From: Neptuniibacter sp048548695
GTDB taxonomy: Bacteria; Pseudomonadota; Gammaproteobacteria; Pseudomonadales; Balneatricaceae
Reading direction: 5' to 3' (one strand)
DNA: 64,000 nt
Assembly: GCF_048548695.1 (NCBI RefSeq)
Contig: NZ_JBLYIF010000008.1
The notes beneath the pieces were generated by a model, which had not been told where the DNA came from, made no database searches, and worked only from the letters and a program-made list of their open reading frames with translations. How positions within the stretch are numbered: the stretch's first letter is position 1; each line of letters opens with the position of its first letter. A program made the position numbers and the translations under genes. This document shows positions 16,881 to 26,395 of this stretch, piece by piece.

Positions 16881-18605
16881 TTAACTCTCCTGAGTGACGC
16901 GAATCACGTCTTCGATGCTGGTTAAGCCCTGTAACGCCTTGAGGCAACCATCTTCATACATGGTGCGCATACCGGCTTCCCGGGCAGCATTAAACAGGGT
17001 GCCGGAATCCGCGCGGCTCATGACCAAACGCCTTATGTTGTCATTCATTACCAGCAACTCGATGATCGCCAACCGGCCACGATAACCACTGCCTCCGCAA
17101 TGTTCACAACCCTTTGGACTGTACAGAGTAATGGGCTGATCACCAGCCAGTTTAGCCAGGCCCATTTCGTCGATAATTTCAGGTAGTGGTGTGTAAGGTT
17201 CGCGGCAATGGGGACACAAACGGCGAACCAGGCGCTGGCCTATCGCGGCATTCAGCGTAGAAGTCAGCAAATAATCTTCAACACCCATTTCCAGTAGTCG
17301 TGTCACACTACTGGCCGCATCATTGGTATGCAGGGTAGATAACACAATATGACCGGTCAGTGCTGACTGGACACAGATACGGGCCGTTTCAAGGTCGCGC
17401 ATTTCCCCCACCATAATGACATCAGGGTCTTGCCGCACAATGGCACGCAGTGCTCCGGCAAAGCTTAAACCAATGGACGGTTTAACCTGAATCTGATTAA
17501 TACCCGGCAGCTGGTATTCAACCGGATCTTCCACCGTAATCAGTTTGCTCTGTTCCGTATTCAGTTTGCTCAGCGCGGTATACAACGTCGTGGTTTTACC
17601 ACTACCTGTGGGCCCAGTTACCACCAGCATGCCATGGGGGATGCTCAACACGGTGTAAAGTTTTTGCAGAATGTCGTCATCCAAACCCAGCGAGCCAAAG
17701 TCCAGGCTCACTGTCTCCCTGTCCAGCAAACGCATGACGACACTCTCACCATGCATGGTAGGCACGGTAGATACACGCACATCAAGGTCCTTACCCTGCA
17801 GTCGCAACTCTATGCGGCCATCCTGAGGCAAACGGCGTTCGGCAATATTCAAACGTGACATGATCTTAATTCGAGAGATCACCGCAGGGGACATTTTCAC
17901 AGGGGGCGCTTCACCCTCCTGCAACACACCATCAATGCGATAACGCACTTTGAGACAGTCTTCAAAAGGTTCGATATGAATATCTGATGCACGTGACTCA
18001 ACTGCGCGCTGCAAAATCAGATTGACCAGCCTGATAACGGGGGCCTCGCTGGCCATATCCTTCAGGTGCTCGATGTCCTCTTCATCTTCAATATCCTCAA
18101 CAGAATCGACACCCGCCAGGATATTACCCATCTGGCTCTTACCCTGACCATAGAGTTTCTCAATCGCATTTTCCAAATCGGAACCCAGTGCGACACGACG
18201 CTCTATCTGATAACCGGTGGCAAGTTCCACCGCATCGACGGCAAATTGATCCTGAGGATCAGACATGGCCAGCACCAAAGTCTGATCATTCAAATTAAGC
18301 GGCAAAACATGCGTATCTTTGAGGAAACGGTAAGAAAGAGATTCAGGCAATACCGCCGCCGGTGGAAAGTCTTTGGGTTCGACTCTTGGCAACTGCAGCA
18401 AGCGGGTGAGTTGCTCAGCCATGTTATTTTCTGACACCAACCCCAGCCGAACCAGCAAACCAGACAGTGAGGAGCGTTGCTGTTTCAGCTCATCCATCTG
18501 CATTACCCGGTTCAAGTCTCCTCCGGAAAGGCAGCCAGCCTGAACCAATGCCTGACCCAACTGCTGGTTATCGGCAAGACTTATCTGCTCAGTTGACTGT
18601 TGCAT
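16881..18605 (-). CDS. gspE: T2SS ATPase GspE
   Basis: 574 residues. N1E-type domain (~1-150, ending near AIEKLYG), N2E (~185-310), then the ATPase: Walker A GPTGSGKTTTLYTAL (~328-342), Asp box, RAIVRQDPDVIMVGEMRD (Walker B region), and a zinc site with two CxxC pairs (CPHC and CEHC, near residues 467 and 498). First gene of the operon, with AAGGA 6-8 nt before its ATG. It powers pseudopilus assembly. Confidence 0.97.
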   Translation of the reverse strand: MQQSTEQISLADNQQLGQALVQAGCLSGGDLNRVMQMDELKQQRSSLSGLLVRLGLVSENNMAEQLTRLLQLPRVEPKDFPPAAVLPESLSYRFLKDTHVLPLNLNDQTLVLAMSDPQDQFAVDAVELATGYQIERRVALGSDLENAIEKLYGQGKSQMGNILAGVDSVEDIEDEEDIEHLKDMASEAPVIRLVNLILQRAVESRASDIHIEPFEDCLKVRYRIDGVLQEGEAPPVKMSPAVISRIKIMSRLNIAERRLPQDGRIELRLQGKDLDVRVSTVPTMHGESVVMRLLDRETVSLDFGSLGLDDDILQKLYTVLSIPHGMLVVTGPTGSGKTTTLYTALSKLNTEQSKLITVEDPVEYQLPGINQIQVKPSIGLSFAGALRAIVRQDPDVIMVGEMRDLETARICVQSALTGHIVLSTLHTNDAASSVTRLLEMGVEDYLLTSTLNAAIGQRLVRRLCPHCREPYTPLPEIIDEMGLAKLAGDQPITLYSPKGCEHCGGSGYRGRLAIIELLVMNDNIRRLVMSRADSGTLFNAAREAGMRTMYEDGCLKALQGLTSIEDVIRVTQES

Positions 18606-19161
18606 AGATCATTCCTTTGCCGGTTGAAGGCCCGGTGGCTAGCACCGTCACGTGATACTGAAAATATAGACGATCACGCCCTGGGCAGTCAGTTGCCCAC
18701 CGATATATCCTGCTGGCTGCTTAAGCATCCCAGGTAGATGCGAAACCCGACCAAACCTTATTGATTTCGGTAGAGACTAACCTACTGCACACACACTGTT
18801 TAGACGCCCCGATTCCAATCGACTATATCAGATAACATATTAATTTTTAGGTTTATTTCTGCACACAATACGAATTATCAACACGGCTTAACACGATCTG
18901 AAAACAAAAAAATTTTGCCACCGAACACGCTCACCCAAGCGCAATCACAGCCCCTTTTCGGCTATCTTACCGTGGTCACGCCTACGACTATTATCCCTGG
19001 CAAAGATGACAATCTAACAGTGGCAAGGCAGATAGCAGCCTTGATTAACGCTGTTGCCGCCTGCATGTTGCATTCTCACGCCGCTGGACTTGACCGCAAC
19101 GGCTACCTAAAATCGATGCATATTCCCTTACCGGTGCCACGGAAACTCAAGGTTAATACTG
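18606..19161. promoter_or_regulatory. 556-bp divergent promoter region between gspE and the RND operon
   Basis: No gene is supported. It must carry the gsp operon promoter (minus) and the RND promoter (plus). An inverted repeat at 18682-18699 (6-bp arms TGGGCA/TGCCCA, 6-nt loop) and a CACGTG at about 18650 lie in the gspE leader. 18830-18915 is strongly AT-rich, with runs of A, and is a likely promoter zone for one or both directions. Confidence 0.4.
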
Positions 19162-20220
19162 ATGCGCTTAGTATTGTTTACAGCAGTCACCCTGTGCCTG
19201 CTGATTGTCGGCTGCTCAGAGGCGCCGGCGCCGGGCAAAAAAGCAGCCTCACCTCACCTGGTTGAAGTTGTCTCTGCCAGCCAAATTAACATTGCCGTGC
19301 GTCGAGAACGCACAGGTTCTTTGCGTGCCTTCCGCGAGATTCAAATTTTTAATCAGGAAGAGGGCCGCATTACTGCCCTGCCCTTTTATGAGGGGGATCA
19401 GGTTAAGTCCGGCCAACTGGTGGCACGGCTGGATGATCGTTTACTAAATGCTGAACGTAACCGAATCACTGCGGAACGGCGCAAAGCGGAAAAAGACCTG
19501 ATGCGGATTCGAGGTCTGGCGAAACGCAAACTGGCGGCTGAAACCGATTTAACCCGCGCCGAAACTGACCTGGCTGTGCTCAGAGCGGATGAACAGATCA
19601 TCAACACGCGACTGGAATACACACAGATGCAGTCACCAATCAATGGCGTCATCAGCGCCAGGCTGACGGAACCAGGTAATATCGCCGAGCGTTACACCCA
19701 TTTACTCACGGTGTCTGATCAAAGCAAACTCATCACTGAAGTGCAGGTATCAGAGCTACTGCTAAACAAGTTGCACATCGGCGACCCAGTCACTATGACC
19801 ATCGACGCACTGTCTGGCCTTGATAGTTCAGCTGTACCACTCAGCGCCAGTATCACGCGCATTCATCCTAATCTGAATCCACTCACACGCACCGGCACCG
19901 TGGAGATCGCACTCAATCCAGTGCCGGACGGTGCCCGCCCGGGACAGTTGGCACGCATCACGTTGCAGACAGAAAAAGCCAGCCGACTGCTGATCCCTTT
20001 TGTCGGCCTCAGACGCGCCAGCGAAGGTGAGTTTGTCTATTTGGTGAACGCTGATAACAGCATAGAAACTCGTCCGGTCAGATCTGGCTTACGCATCGGT
20101 GACAGCATTGAAATACTGTCAGGTCTGAGCACAGGGGAATACGTCGTTATTCGTGGTTTCACCGGATTACGTAATGGCCTCAACGTCAGCCTGTTAAATG
20201 CGGCGGGTAACCGTCAGTGA
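19162..20220 (+). CDS. RND efflux periplasmic adaptor (membrane-fusion lipoprotein)
   Basis: 352 residues; lipoprotein signal with lipobox LIVG before Cys18. Order: barrel-sandwich/lipoyl half (GRITALPFYEGDQVKSGQLVARLDD), an alpha-hairpin rich in Arg/Glu (~95-150), the second lipoyl half (YTQMQSPINGVISARLTEPG), then beta-barrel and membrane-proximal domains (TGTVEIALNPVPDGARPGQLARI). It joins the pump encoded next to it to an outer-membrane channel that is not encoded here. Its last four bases overlap the pump's GTG start. Confidence 0.92.
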   Translation: MRLVLFTAVTLCLLIVGCSEAPAPGKKAASPHLVEVVSASQINIAVRRERTGSLRAFREIQIFNQEEGRITALPFYEGDQVKSGQLVARLDDRLLNAERNRITAERRKAEKDLMRIRGLAKRKLAAETDLTRAETDLAVLRADEQIINTRLEYTQMQSPINGVISARLTEPGNIAERYTHLLTVSDQSKLITEVQVSELLLNKLHIGDPVTMTIDALSGLDSSAVPLSASITRIHPNLNPLTRTGTVEIALNPVPDGARPGQLARITLQTEKASRLLIPFVGLRRASEGEFVYLVNADNSIETRPVRSGLRIGDSIEILSGLSTGEYVVIRGFTGLRNGLNVSLLNAAGNRQ

Positions 20221-23200
20221 AATTTCGCAGCGGCGGCCTGGCGGCCTGGTCAATTCGCCACCCGGTTGGCGTAAGCATGATTGCTCTGGCGGTGATTGTG
20301 CTGGGTTTTTTTGCCCTCAGCCGACTGGCCATCGATCTGTTGCCGCACATTATCTATCCTGAAATCCGGGTGCGGATTATCGATAGCGGTGTCCCGGCTT
20401 CAGTGATGGAAGATCAAGTCACACGCCAGTTAGAGGAACAACTGGCCATTACCGAAGATGCTATTAGCGTTCAATCAAGTACAAATCGCGGCTTGTCCAC
20501 CGTCGATCTGGCATTCAATTACGGTAAAGATATCGATATCGCTCTACGGGATGCCAGTACCCGGCTGGACCGGGCCAAACGCTTTCTACCTGACAGCATC
20601 GATCCGCCCGTCATCTATAAACTGGACCCGTCACAAATTCCGGTTCTGGAATTTGTGATCAGTTCACCCCTGCGCAACAGTACCGAACTGCGCACCTGGG
20701 TGGATGATACTTTCAGCAAATGGTTTCTCAATCTTCCAGGCGTCGCCGCAGCAGAAGTGGGTGGCGGGCAGTTGCGCGAGATTCAGATCATACCCGACCA
20801 GCAGCGACTGGCTGGCGTGGGCATTAGTTATAACGATGTCATAGAGGCCCTGCAAACCTCCAATAGCGACGAGCCAATTGGCCGGTTGCAGATGCCAGCC
20901 CACGAAATCACTGGTCGCATCAGCGGCCGGCTCACCTCCATTGACGATATACGCCAACTACCCGTGGCGCGTTATGACGGCAATACTGTGCTGCTAACTG
21001 ACGTAGCTGAGGTCATCGATAGCAATGAAGATGAGCGTATTAAAGTACGGGCTGATGGTGTTGCGGGCATCAAACTCTCAATCCAGAAACAGCCAACCGC
21101 CAATACCACAGCGGTAGTGCAAGTCGTTAAAGAACGGATTGACTGGCTCAACAGTCAGGGCGTGCTGCCTGAGGATATCACCGCAACCGTGGTCGCTGAC
21201 CAGTCAGTTTATATTCTGCAATCGTTGAAAAATGCCAGCTTGGCGGCTATCAGTGGTGCCTTATTGGCAATGTCAGTGGTCTACCTGTTTCTTGGTAACC
21301 TAAGACGCACCCTGATCATCGGCAGCGCGATCCCCATCGCCATTATGTTTACCTGTGTACTCATGGGTTTAGGTGGCCTAACCCTCAACGTTATGACACT
21401 GGGTGGGCTGGCTCTCGGTATAGGGATGCTGGTGGATAACACCATCGTTATGCTGGAAAACATCTATCGACATCAGCGTAAACGTGAAGCCGCTGAAGCA
21501 GGTGCCATCCAAGCCGCATCCGAAGTCAATGGAGCCATCGTTGCAGCCACCTCGACCAACCTGTCAGCGGTACTACCCTTCTTGTTTATTGGCGGCCTAA
21601 CCGGACTCCTGTTTCGCGAACTGATTTTTACGATCTCCTCCGCCATCTTTGCCTCAATGATTATTGCCCTAACGCTGGTACCCGCCTACGCCTCGCGGGT
21701 AGATCAGATCAGCAGCAGCCGTTTGCGGCGCGGGGTAGATAGCAGCATAGAATGGTTACAAAACCTGTACGCCGCTGCCATCGCCAGATTGTTATCTGTG
21801 CGCTGGCTGATCATGCTGCTGTTTGTTATGGGCCTGGGCTTTAGTGCGCCGGTTTTTCTAAGCGGTAAGCAGATATTTTTGCCCACATTGGATGACGGTC
21901 AAATCCGGGTCATAGTGTCTGCTGATATTGGTATCTCATTAGAGGAGATGGATCAGAAAACCAGCATGATCGAAGCACTGTTTTCTGAGCAGCCGGAAAC
22001 TGAGTCGGTCTTCACTCTGGTAGGCGGCTCGATATTTGGCCGCACCCAACGCGAAACCCCAAGCCGATCAACCATCACTGTACAGTTGAAGCCTCTGAGT
22101 GAACGTTCAGTCAGTAGCGGTCAATGGATGCAACGCACTCAACAGATGATCACAGACCTGCAACTGGCCGGCTTTAAAATCAGGATGTCACAGCGCGGCA
22201 TCCGTGGTATTCGCACCAACCGTGGCGATGATGATATTAGTCTTCGCCTGCAGGGTAATGATCCGCAAATCCTCAAACAGCTTGCCAATGAGCTGGCCAG
22301 CCAGATGCGCGCCCTAGCCTCGTTAAGTAACATCACCCACTCGGCAGAAGATGAGCAACTGGAGATCTCCATTACTCTGGATCGGCAACGTGCAGTCCAG
22401 TTAGGGCTGAACATGCAGGATCTGGCCCAGGCCGCAAAAATCGCACTCGAGGGTCAGGTCATCAGTGACTACATCGACGGTGATCGTGCCTATGACATAC
22501 GCGTACGACTGGCCCAGAGCACCATGACCAGTCCGCAGGATCTGGAGTCCATTATTCTATTTCCCGGCACCGACCAGCGCCAACCGGTATATCTAGGCAC
22601 CGTGGCCAAAATCCGTTTGCTGGAAACCCCCGCCACCATAAAGCGCGATAACCAGATGCGTATTGTCGAGCTAAGCGCCAGCCTGAAAGAAAACTTCACC
22701 CTGGGTGAGGCATTACAATCACTGGACGCGCTACGCGACAACATCTCACTACCAGAGGGTTATGCCCTGTATGACGGGGGCTCACGCGAAGCGTTGCAAC
22801 AACAACAGGAATTAGCCGACATGCTGCTGTTGTTAGCGTTATTTCTGGTTTTTGTGGTGATGGCAATTCAGTATGAATCCCTGCTCAACCCGATGATCAT
22901 TATCATTAGCGTGCCCTTTGCTGCCATCGGTGTTGCGCTGGGTATTGAGGTACTTCAGCTCCCCCTCTCTATGCCGGTTTGGCTGGGCATGATCATGCTG
23001 GTTGGCATCGTAGTGAATAACGCTATTTTACTGGTGGAATATATTGAGCTGGAGCGGGAGCAGCATGCCAACTTACACACCGCCATTATTGAAGCCGCCC
23101 GCCTGAGGTTACGCCCAATCCTGATGACCACGCTATCTACCGTTGTTGGCATGCTGCCGCTTTCGTTGGGCTGGGGTGACGGGGCTGAAATGCTCCAGCC

Positions 23201-23315
23201 TCTGGCCATCACAGTGGTATGGGGGCTGTCTTTTTCCATGCTGGTCAGCTTACTTCTGGTGCCATTAGTCTATCTGACGGTACATCAGTGGCGTAACAAA
23301 AAAATTGCTGCCTAA
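20217..23315 (+). CDS. RND-family inner-membrane efflux transporter (HAE1 type)
   Basis: 1032 residues starting at a GTG within the adaptor's stop codon (GTGA). Typical AcrB/MexF-type architecture: an N-terminal helix (~15-35), a large periplasmic loop, six helices (~335-520) with the TM4 motif GIGMLVDNTIVMLEN carrying the proton-relay Asp, a second loop, and the last helices (~855-1025), including a GIVVNNAILLVEYIELE motif. Substrate cannot be told. No TolC-like gene or TetR repressor adjoins it, so it probably uses a shared outer-membrane channel. Confidence 0.94.
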   Translation: MKFRSGGLAAWSIRHPVGVSMIALAVIVLGFFALSRLAIDLLPHIIYPEIRVRIIDSGVPASVMEDQVTRQLEEQLAITEDAISVQSSTNRGLSTVDLAFNYGKDIDIALRDASTRLDRAKRFLPDSIDPPVIYKLDPSQIPVLEFVISSPLRNSTELRTWVDDTFSKWFLNLPGVAAAEVGGGQLREIQIIPDQQRLAGVGISYNDVIEALQTSNSDEPIGRLQMPAHEITGRISGRLTSIDDIRQLPVARYDGNTVLLTDVAEVIDSNEDERIKVRADGVAGIKLSIQKQPTANTTAVVQVVKERIDWLNSQGVLPEDITATVVADQSVYILQSLKNASLAAISGALLAMSVVYLFLGNLRRTLIIGSAIPIAIMFTCVLMGLGGLTLNVMTLGGLALGIGMLVDNTIVMLENIYRHQRKREAAEAGAIQAASEVNGAIVAATSTNLSAVLPFLFIGGLTGLLFRELIFTISSAIFASMIIALTLVPAYASRVDQISSSRLRRGVDSSIEWLQNLYAAAIARLLSVRWLIMLLFVMGLGFSAPVFLSGKQIFLPTLDDGQIRVIVSADIGISLEEMDQKTSMIEALFSEQPETESVFTLVGGSIFGRTQRETPSRSTITVQLKPLSERSVSSGQWMQRTQQMITDLQLAGFKIRMSQRGIRGIRTNRGDDDISLRLQGNDPQILKQLANELASQMRALASLSNITHSAEDEQLEISITLDRQRAVQLGLNMQDLAQAAKIALEGQVISDYIDGDRAYDIRVRLAQSTMTSPQDLESIILFPGTDQRQPVYLGTVAKIRLLETPATIKRDNQMRIVELSASLKENFTLGEALQSLDALRDNISLPEGYALYDGGSREALQQQQELADMLLLLALFLVFVVMAIQYESLLNPMIIIISVPFAAIGVALGIEVLQLPLSMPVWLGMIMLVGIVVNNAILLVEYIELEREQHANLHTAIIEAARLRLRPILMTTLSTVVGMLPLSLGWGDGAEMLQPLAITVVWGLSFSMLVSLLLVPLVYLTVHQWRNKKIAA

Positions 23316-23394
23316 GCACCAGATAGCACTGGTTCAGTAACACAAAGCACAGTAAAGTTGCTCAGCTAACTACCTGAAGGAGCCAACCTGATCC

Positions 23395-24222
23395 ATGAAC
23401 ACCTCCGCACTGCAGGCACGATTTTACGAGCTACGTTCCAACAAAATTTTTGAAACCTTTGTCATTGCAGTCATCATCTTCTCCGCTCTGGTAATCGGCG
23501 CGAAAACCTATGACATTCCTGCGCCGGTGCTACAGCTGATCATATGGACAGATATATTAATCACGCTATTTTTTCTGGTCGAGCTTAGTATTCGTTACCT
23601 GGGCGAGCCGAATAAGCGGGAGTTCTTTAAAAGTGCCTGGAACCTGTTTGATACCCTAATTGTCGTTGTCAGCCTGATCCCGATTGAGGACAGTGAACTG
23701 GCGCTGATTGGCCGACTGGTACGTATCTTTCGAGTGCTGCGAATGGTCTCCATGGTACCTGAGCTGAGAACCTTACTTAACTCGCTGCTAATTGCCCTGC
23801 CACGGCTGGGTTATGTCGTGCTGTTGATGTTTATCATTTTTTATATCTATGGTGCGATCGGCGCATTTTTCTTTGCTGACATCAACGCCACACTGTGGGG
23901 GGATATTACCGTTGCCATGCTGACCCTGTTCAGGGTCATGACCTTTGAGGACTGGACCGATGTCATGTACGAGACTATGGCGGTCCATGGGTTTAGCTGG
24001 TTCTATTACCTGAGCTTTATTTTCCTCACCACCTTTGCGTTTCTGAATATGGTAATCGGTATTGTGGTCAGCGTGATGGAAGATGAACATGCCAAAGAGC
24101 GCGCTGCCAAAGCGGCTGCCGCAAATGAGCCAACCCTGCAGGACCTCTCACAACAGGTGGCTGAACTAAAGCAGATGCTAGAGACGCAACATAAACGCAA
24201 CTCCGACACCATGGACCGCTAA
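23395..24222 (+). CDS. Voltage-gated cation channel (NaChBac/ion_trans family) with acidic selectivity filter
   Basis: 275 residues, the size of single-domain bacterial voltage-gated channels. Helices S1-S4 lie at ~20-125; S4 carries regularly spaced Arg (RLVRIFRVLRMV, ~106-117). S5 is ~135-160, then the pore helix and filter, S6 (~200-230, FIFLTTFAFLNMVIGIVVSV) and a C-terminal coiled coil (~248-268, LQDLSQQVAELKQMLETQ), which in this family holds the tetramer together. The filter reads T-F-E-D-W-T-D (183-189), where Na+ channels such as NavAb have TLESWSM. The extra acids point to divalent permeation; this is inferred. Confidence 0.9.
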   Translation: MNTSALQARFYELRSNKIFETFVIAVIIFSALVIGAKTYDIPAPVLQLIIWTDILITLFFLVELSIRYLGEPNKREFFKSAWNLFDTLIVVVSLIPIEDSELALIGRLVRIFRVLRMVSMVPELRTLLNSLLIALPRLGYVVLLMFIIFYIYGAIGAFFFADINATLWGDITVAMLTLFRVMTFEDWTDVMYETMAVHGFSWFYYLSFIFLTTFAFLNMVIGIVVSVMEDEHAKERAAKAAAANEPTLQDLSQQVAELKQMLETQHKRNSDTMDR

Positions 24223-24226
24223 CCAG

Positions 24227-25018
24227 ATGGCAGGGGAGAGCGCCGCTGCAGTCTTTCAGTGTCACCAGCGATGGCACCTGCAAAATGAAACGCTGAACAC
24301 CAATCCACAGCACGCCGTCGACAAGGACAGTCAGTTGTTACGAGACGTGGCAGCAACCAAACGTGGCGCAACCATTCGCATCTGGGAAAATCCACAGTGC
24401 CTGGTCGTGACCCGTAAGGAAACCCGCTTTCCACAATTTGCTGCCGCCAAAGCTGCGATGGAAGCGGCTGGCTGGCCTGTTGTGGTGCGGGATAGTGGTG
24501 GCAGTGCTGTGCCTCACCATCCAGGCATTCTCAACCTGTCACTTATCTTGCCGCAACTACTGCAGCCCCGCTTTGATCTCGATACTCTCTACCTCGCCCT
24601 GTGTGAGCCCATTATTCTGGCGCTGCAAAGCTATGGCATTAAAGCTACCTATGGCGACACCCCGGGATCTTATTGCGATGGCCGCTTTAACCTCAATGTC
24701 GATGGCTTGAAAATCACCGGGACGGCACAACGCATGATGGTTGCCACGAACAACCAACAGCAGATTAGTCACGGTATTCTGGCTCAGGCAATGCTGATGG
24801 TTGAAGCAGATGCGGCAGCCTACACCCAGATCGTCAACCGATTTTACCAACTGTCCGGCGGCCAAAAACAATTCTCACCGACAGTCGCAACCAGCCTGGC
24901 CACGCTGGGTTTAACACCAGCTACCGATAAAACCACTCTCACCGACGCCATTCGCACTAGACTGATAAATAGCTGTGCCCTGCTCTGTGCGGCAGACAAT
25001 CTGCCACAGGAAACTTGA
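24227..25018 (+). CDS. Lipoate-protein ligase A-like (BPL/LplA/LipB fold) protein
   Basis: 263 residues. Family features are WENPQCLVVTRKET near the start (~53-66), VRDSGGSAVPHHPGILNLSL (~86-105; substrate-loop motif normally R-R-x-(S/T)-G-G-G) and DGLKITGTAQR with the catalytic-type Lys (~164-174). Proteins of this fold join lipoate, octanoate or biotin to carrier proteins. The motif RDSGGSA in place of RRSGGG suggests a divergent subgroup. It starts 4 bp after the channel gene, so the two may be co-transcribed, without an obvious functional link. Confidence 0.75.
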   Translation: MAGESAAAVFQCHQRWHLQNETLNTNPQHAVDKDSQLLRDVAATKRGATIRIWENPQCLVVTRKETRFPQFAAAKAAMEAAGWPVVVRDSGGSAVPHHPGILNLSLILPQLLQPRFDLDTLYLALCEPIILALQSYGIKATYGDTPGSYCDGRFNLNVDGLKITGTAQRMMVATNNQQQISHGILAQAMLMVEADAAAYTQIVNRFYQLSGGQKQFSPTVATSLATLGLTPATDKTTLTDAIRTRLINSCALLCAADNLPQET

Positions 25019-25061
25019 ACCGGTCGACAGCGTCATAGTATTGCTGATAGAGGGAAACATC

Positions 25062-25457
25062 ATGAAAACGTTAGCCTTGTTCACCGCCACAGCACTACTG
25101 GCGGCCTGCTCCGTCCAGGTACCACGTACCCTGTCACAAGACGTATATCTGATTGATACTGAAATGGGCCTGATGTGCCATGTCACAGAATGCTATTACC
25201 TGGACCTGATTCATCCCTCTTGGCAGGAGATCGAAATCGCACTGGCATATGGCTTGCCGGCGGATGTATACAGCTGGAGCACAGAAGAGTTTCTGTCCCT
25301 ATTACTGTCACCACCCAACGACCTGTACCGCGTCGAAAAGTTATCGGACACTGAATATAGCATCCCCCGCAATCAGGCAACTGAGTCAGCCTTTAATGCT
25401 CTGGACGAGGAAGATCTGCAGCTGTACCGAATTGGCGGTGAAGGACATAGCTACTGA
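25062..25457 (+). CDS. Small lipoprotein of unknown function
   Basis: 131 residues. The ATG at 25062 with GAGGG 8 nt upstream gives a lipoprotein signal peptide (MKTLALFTATALLAAC, Cys16). The mature part is acidic with two further Cys (CHVTECYYLDL) that could form a disulfide. No family recognised. Its 3' end overlaps the convergent 25451-25879 gene by 7 bp. Confidence 0.7.
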   Translation: MKTLALFTATALLAACSVQVPRTLSQDVYLIDTEMGLMCHVTECYYLDLIHPSWQEIEIALAYGLPADVYSWSTEEFLSLLLSPPNDLYRVEKLSDTEYSIPRNQATESAFNALDEEDLQLYRIGGEGHSY

Positions 25458-25879
25458 GAACGGTCTGGATTTTCTAACCAGATGCGCCACGTAGTTGAGC
25501 CATTAATACGTAAGAAATATTTTCCCGGCTGCTGAATCAGATAACTGTCTTCACCTGCACCACCAATATGCAGATTTTGCACAACCCTGCCATCCGCCCG
25601 GTGCAAGGCCAGAACAAAAATGGCACCATCACTCTGATAACGTAAACGGGTCGGTTTTTCGATAATAAACTGCTCTGTTGACTGACTGAGCCTGCCAGTA
25701 AACCTTGGCACTGCAGCCTGGTGTCGTTTGACCGGATCTATAGCGTCATAACACAGCAAACGTGCTTCACCCGCACTGCGCTGGCGACATTCCAGCAATG
25801 CCTGACTGACAGACCCCTGAACGACAACAGGCAGCAAAGGCAACGACAACCACAGCACCCATAAAGCACCCTTACTCAC
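25451..25879 (-). CDS. Small periplasmic protein, unknown (VasI-like Cys motif)
   Basis: 142 residues with an N-terminal signal or membrane segment (~5-22, ALWVLWLSLPLLPVVVQG). Then LLECRQRSAGEARLLCYDAID, a Cys-x(n)-RLxCYD pattern found in several small periplasmic proteins, VasI among them. The C-terminal part is beta-rich and ends in TTWRIWLENP. No T6SS genes are nearby, so a T6SS role is not supported. Its ATG overlaps the upstream gene's stop by 4 bases, so the two form an operon. Confidence 0.65.
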   Translation of the reverse strand: MSKGALWVLWLSLPLLPVVVQGSVSQALLECRQRSAGEARLLCYDAIDPVKRHQAAVPRFTGRLSQSTEQFIIEKPTRLRYQSDGAIFVLALHRADGRVVQNLHIGGAGEDSYLIQQPGKYFLRINGSTTWRIWLENPDRSQ

Positions 25880-26184
25880 TGCTCACCACCCTGTAATAAC
25901 ATAAGTTGCTTAAACTCCACCCCTTTATTAAGCAACACACAACTACGTTCATCGCTCGCATCCGGACAAAAAATTTTCACCCCCTGGGGAAAATGGCTGA
26001 TATTTTGGCAACGCACCTGGAACAGTAAACCGCCATTGTCTGTTATTTCACGCGTTAAATTATCCCGACGGCAATCTGTTTTCAGAGATACCAGACGCAG
26101 TACCTGATAATCCATAACCTGAGCAAACGCTGGCGTAGCAAGCACCACCAGAGAAATAATCAATCCATAAAAGTTGGCAAGCAT
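25876..26184 (-). CDS. Small exported protein, unknown
   Basis: 102 residues with a clear signal peptide (MLANFYGLIISLVVLATPAFA, cut before QVMDY). The mature chain has four Cys (DCRRD, VRCQN, IFCPD, RSCVL), likely two disulfides. A ribosome site (GGAGG) precedes the ATG. It is the first gene of the pair with 25451-25879. I recognise no family. Confidence 0.65.
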   Translation of the reverse strand: MLANFYGLIISLVVLATPAFAQVMDYQVLRLVSLKTDCRRDNLTREITDNGGLLFQVRCQNISHFPQGVKIFCPDASDERSCVLLNKGVEFKQLMLLQGGEQ

Positions 26185-26291
26185 GCATCCTCCTGATAAG
26201 CATGCCGCAAATTTAACAGGCGAATACTGGAGAACCCATAATCCGGGAGGTTAATCAGAACTAAAGAATGAGGTTTATAGATTTTAAGCAT

Positions 26292-26315
26292 AAAAAAACG
26301 GCCCCAAAGGGGCCG
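26292..26315 (-). terminator. Terminator of exaC
   Basis: Stem CGGCCCC/GGGGCCG (26299-26305 with 26309-26315), 3-nt loop, followed on the minus strand by seven T. A second hairpin (26358-26365 with 26376-26383) lies between it and the exaC stop. Confidence 0.88.
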
Positions 26316-26395
26316 CAATCAAACGCAAGAAGCTACCAAGATAGCTCCTCTTGAAGAGAGCCGGAAGGACAGCTATCCGGCTCCCAGAGGCTCTG

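Noticed and set aside
18915..19265. 116-aa frame before the RND adaptor
   Set aside because: Overlaps the adaptor start in another frame, lacks a ribosome site and recognisable content.
25451..25879. T6SS accessory VasI
   Set aside because: Only the Cys motif matches and no T6SS genes are nearby.
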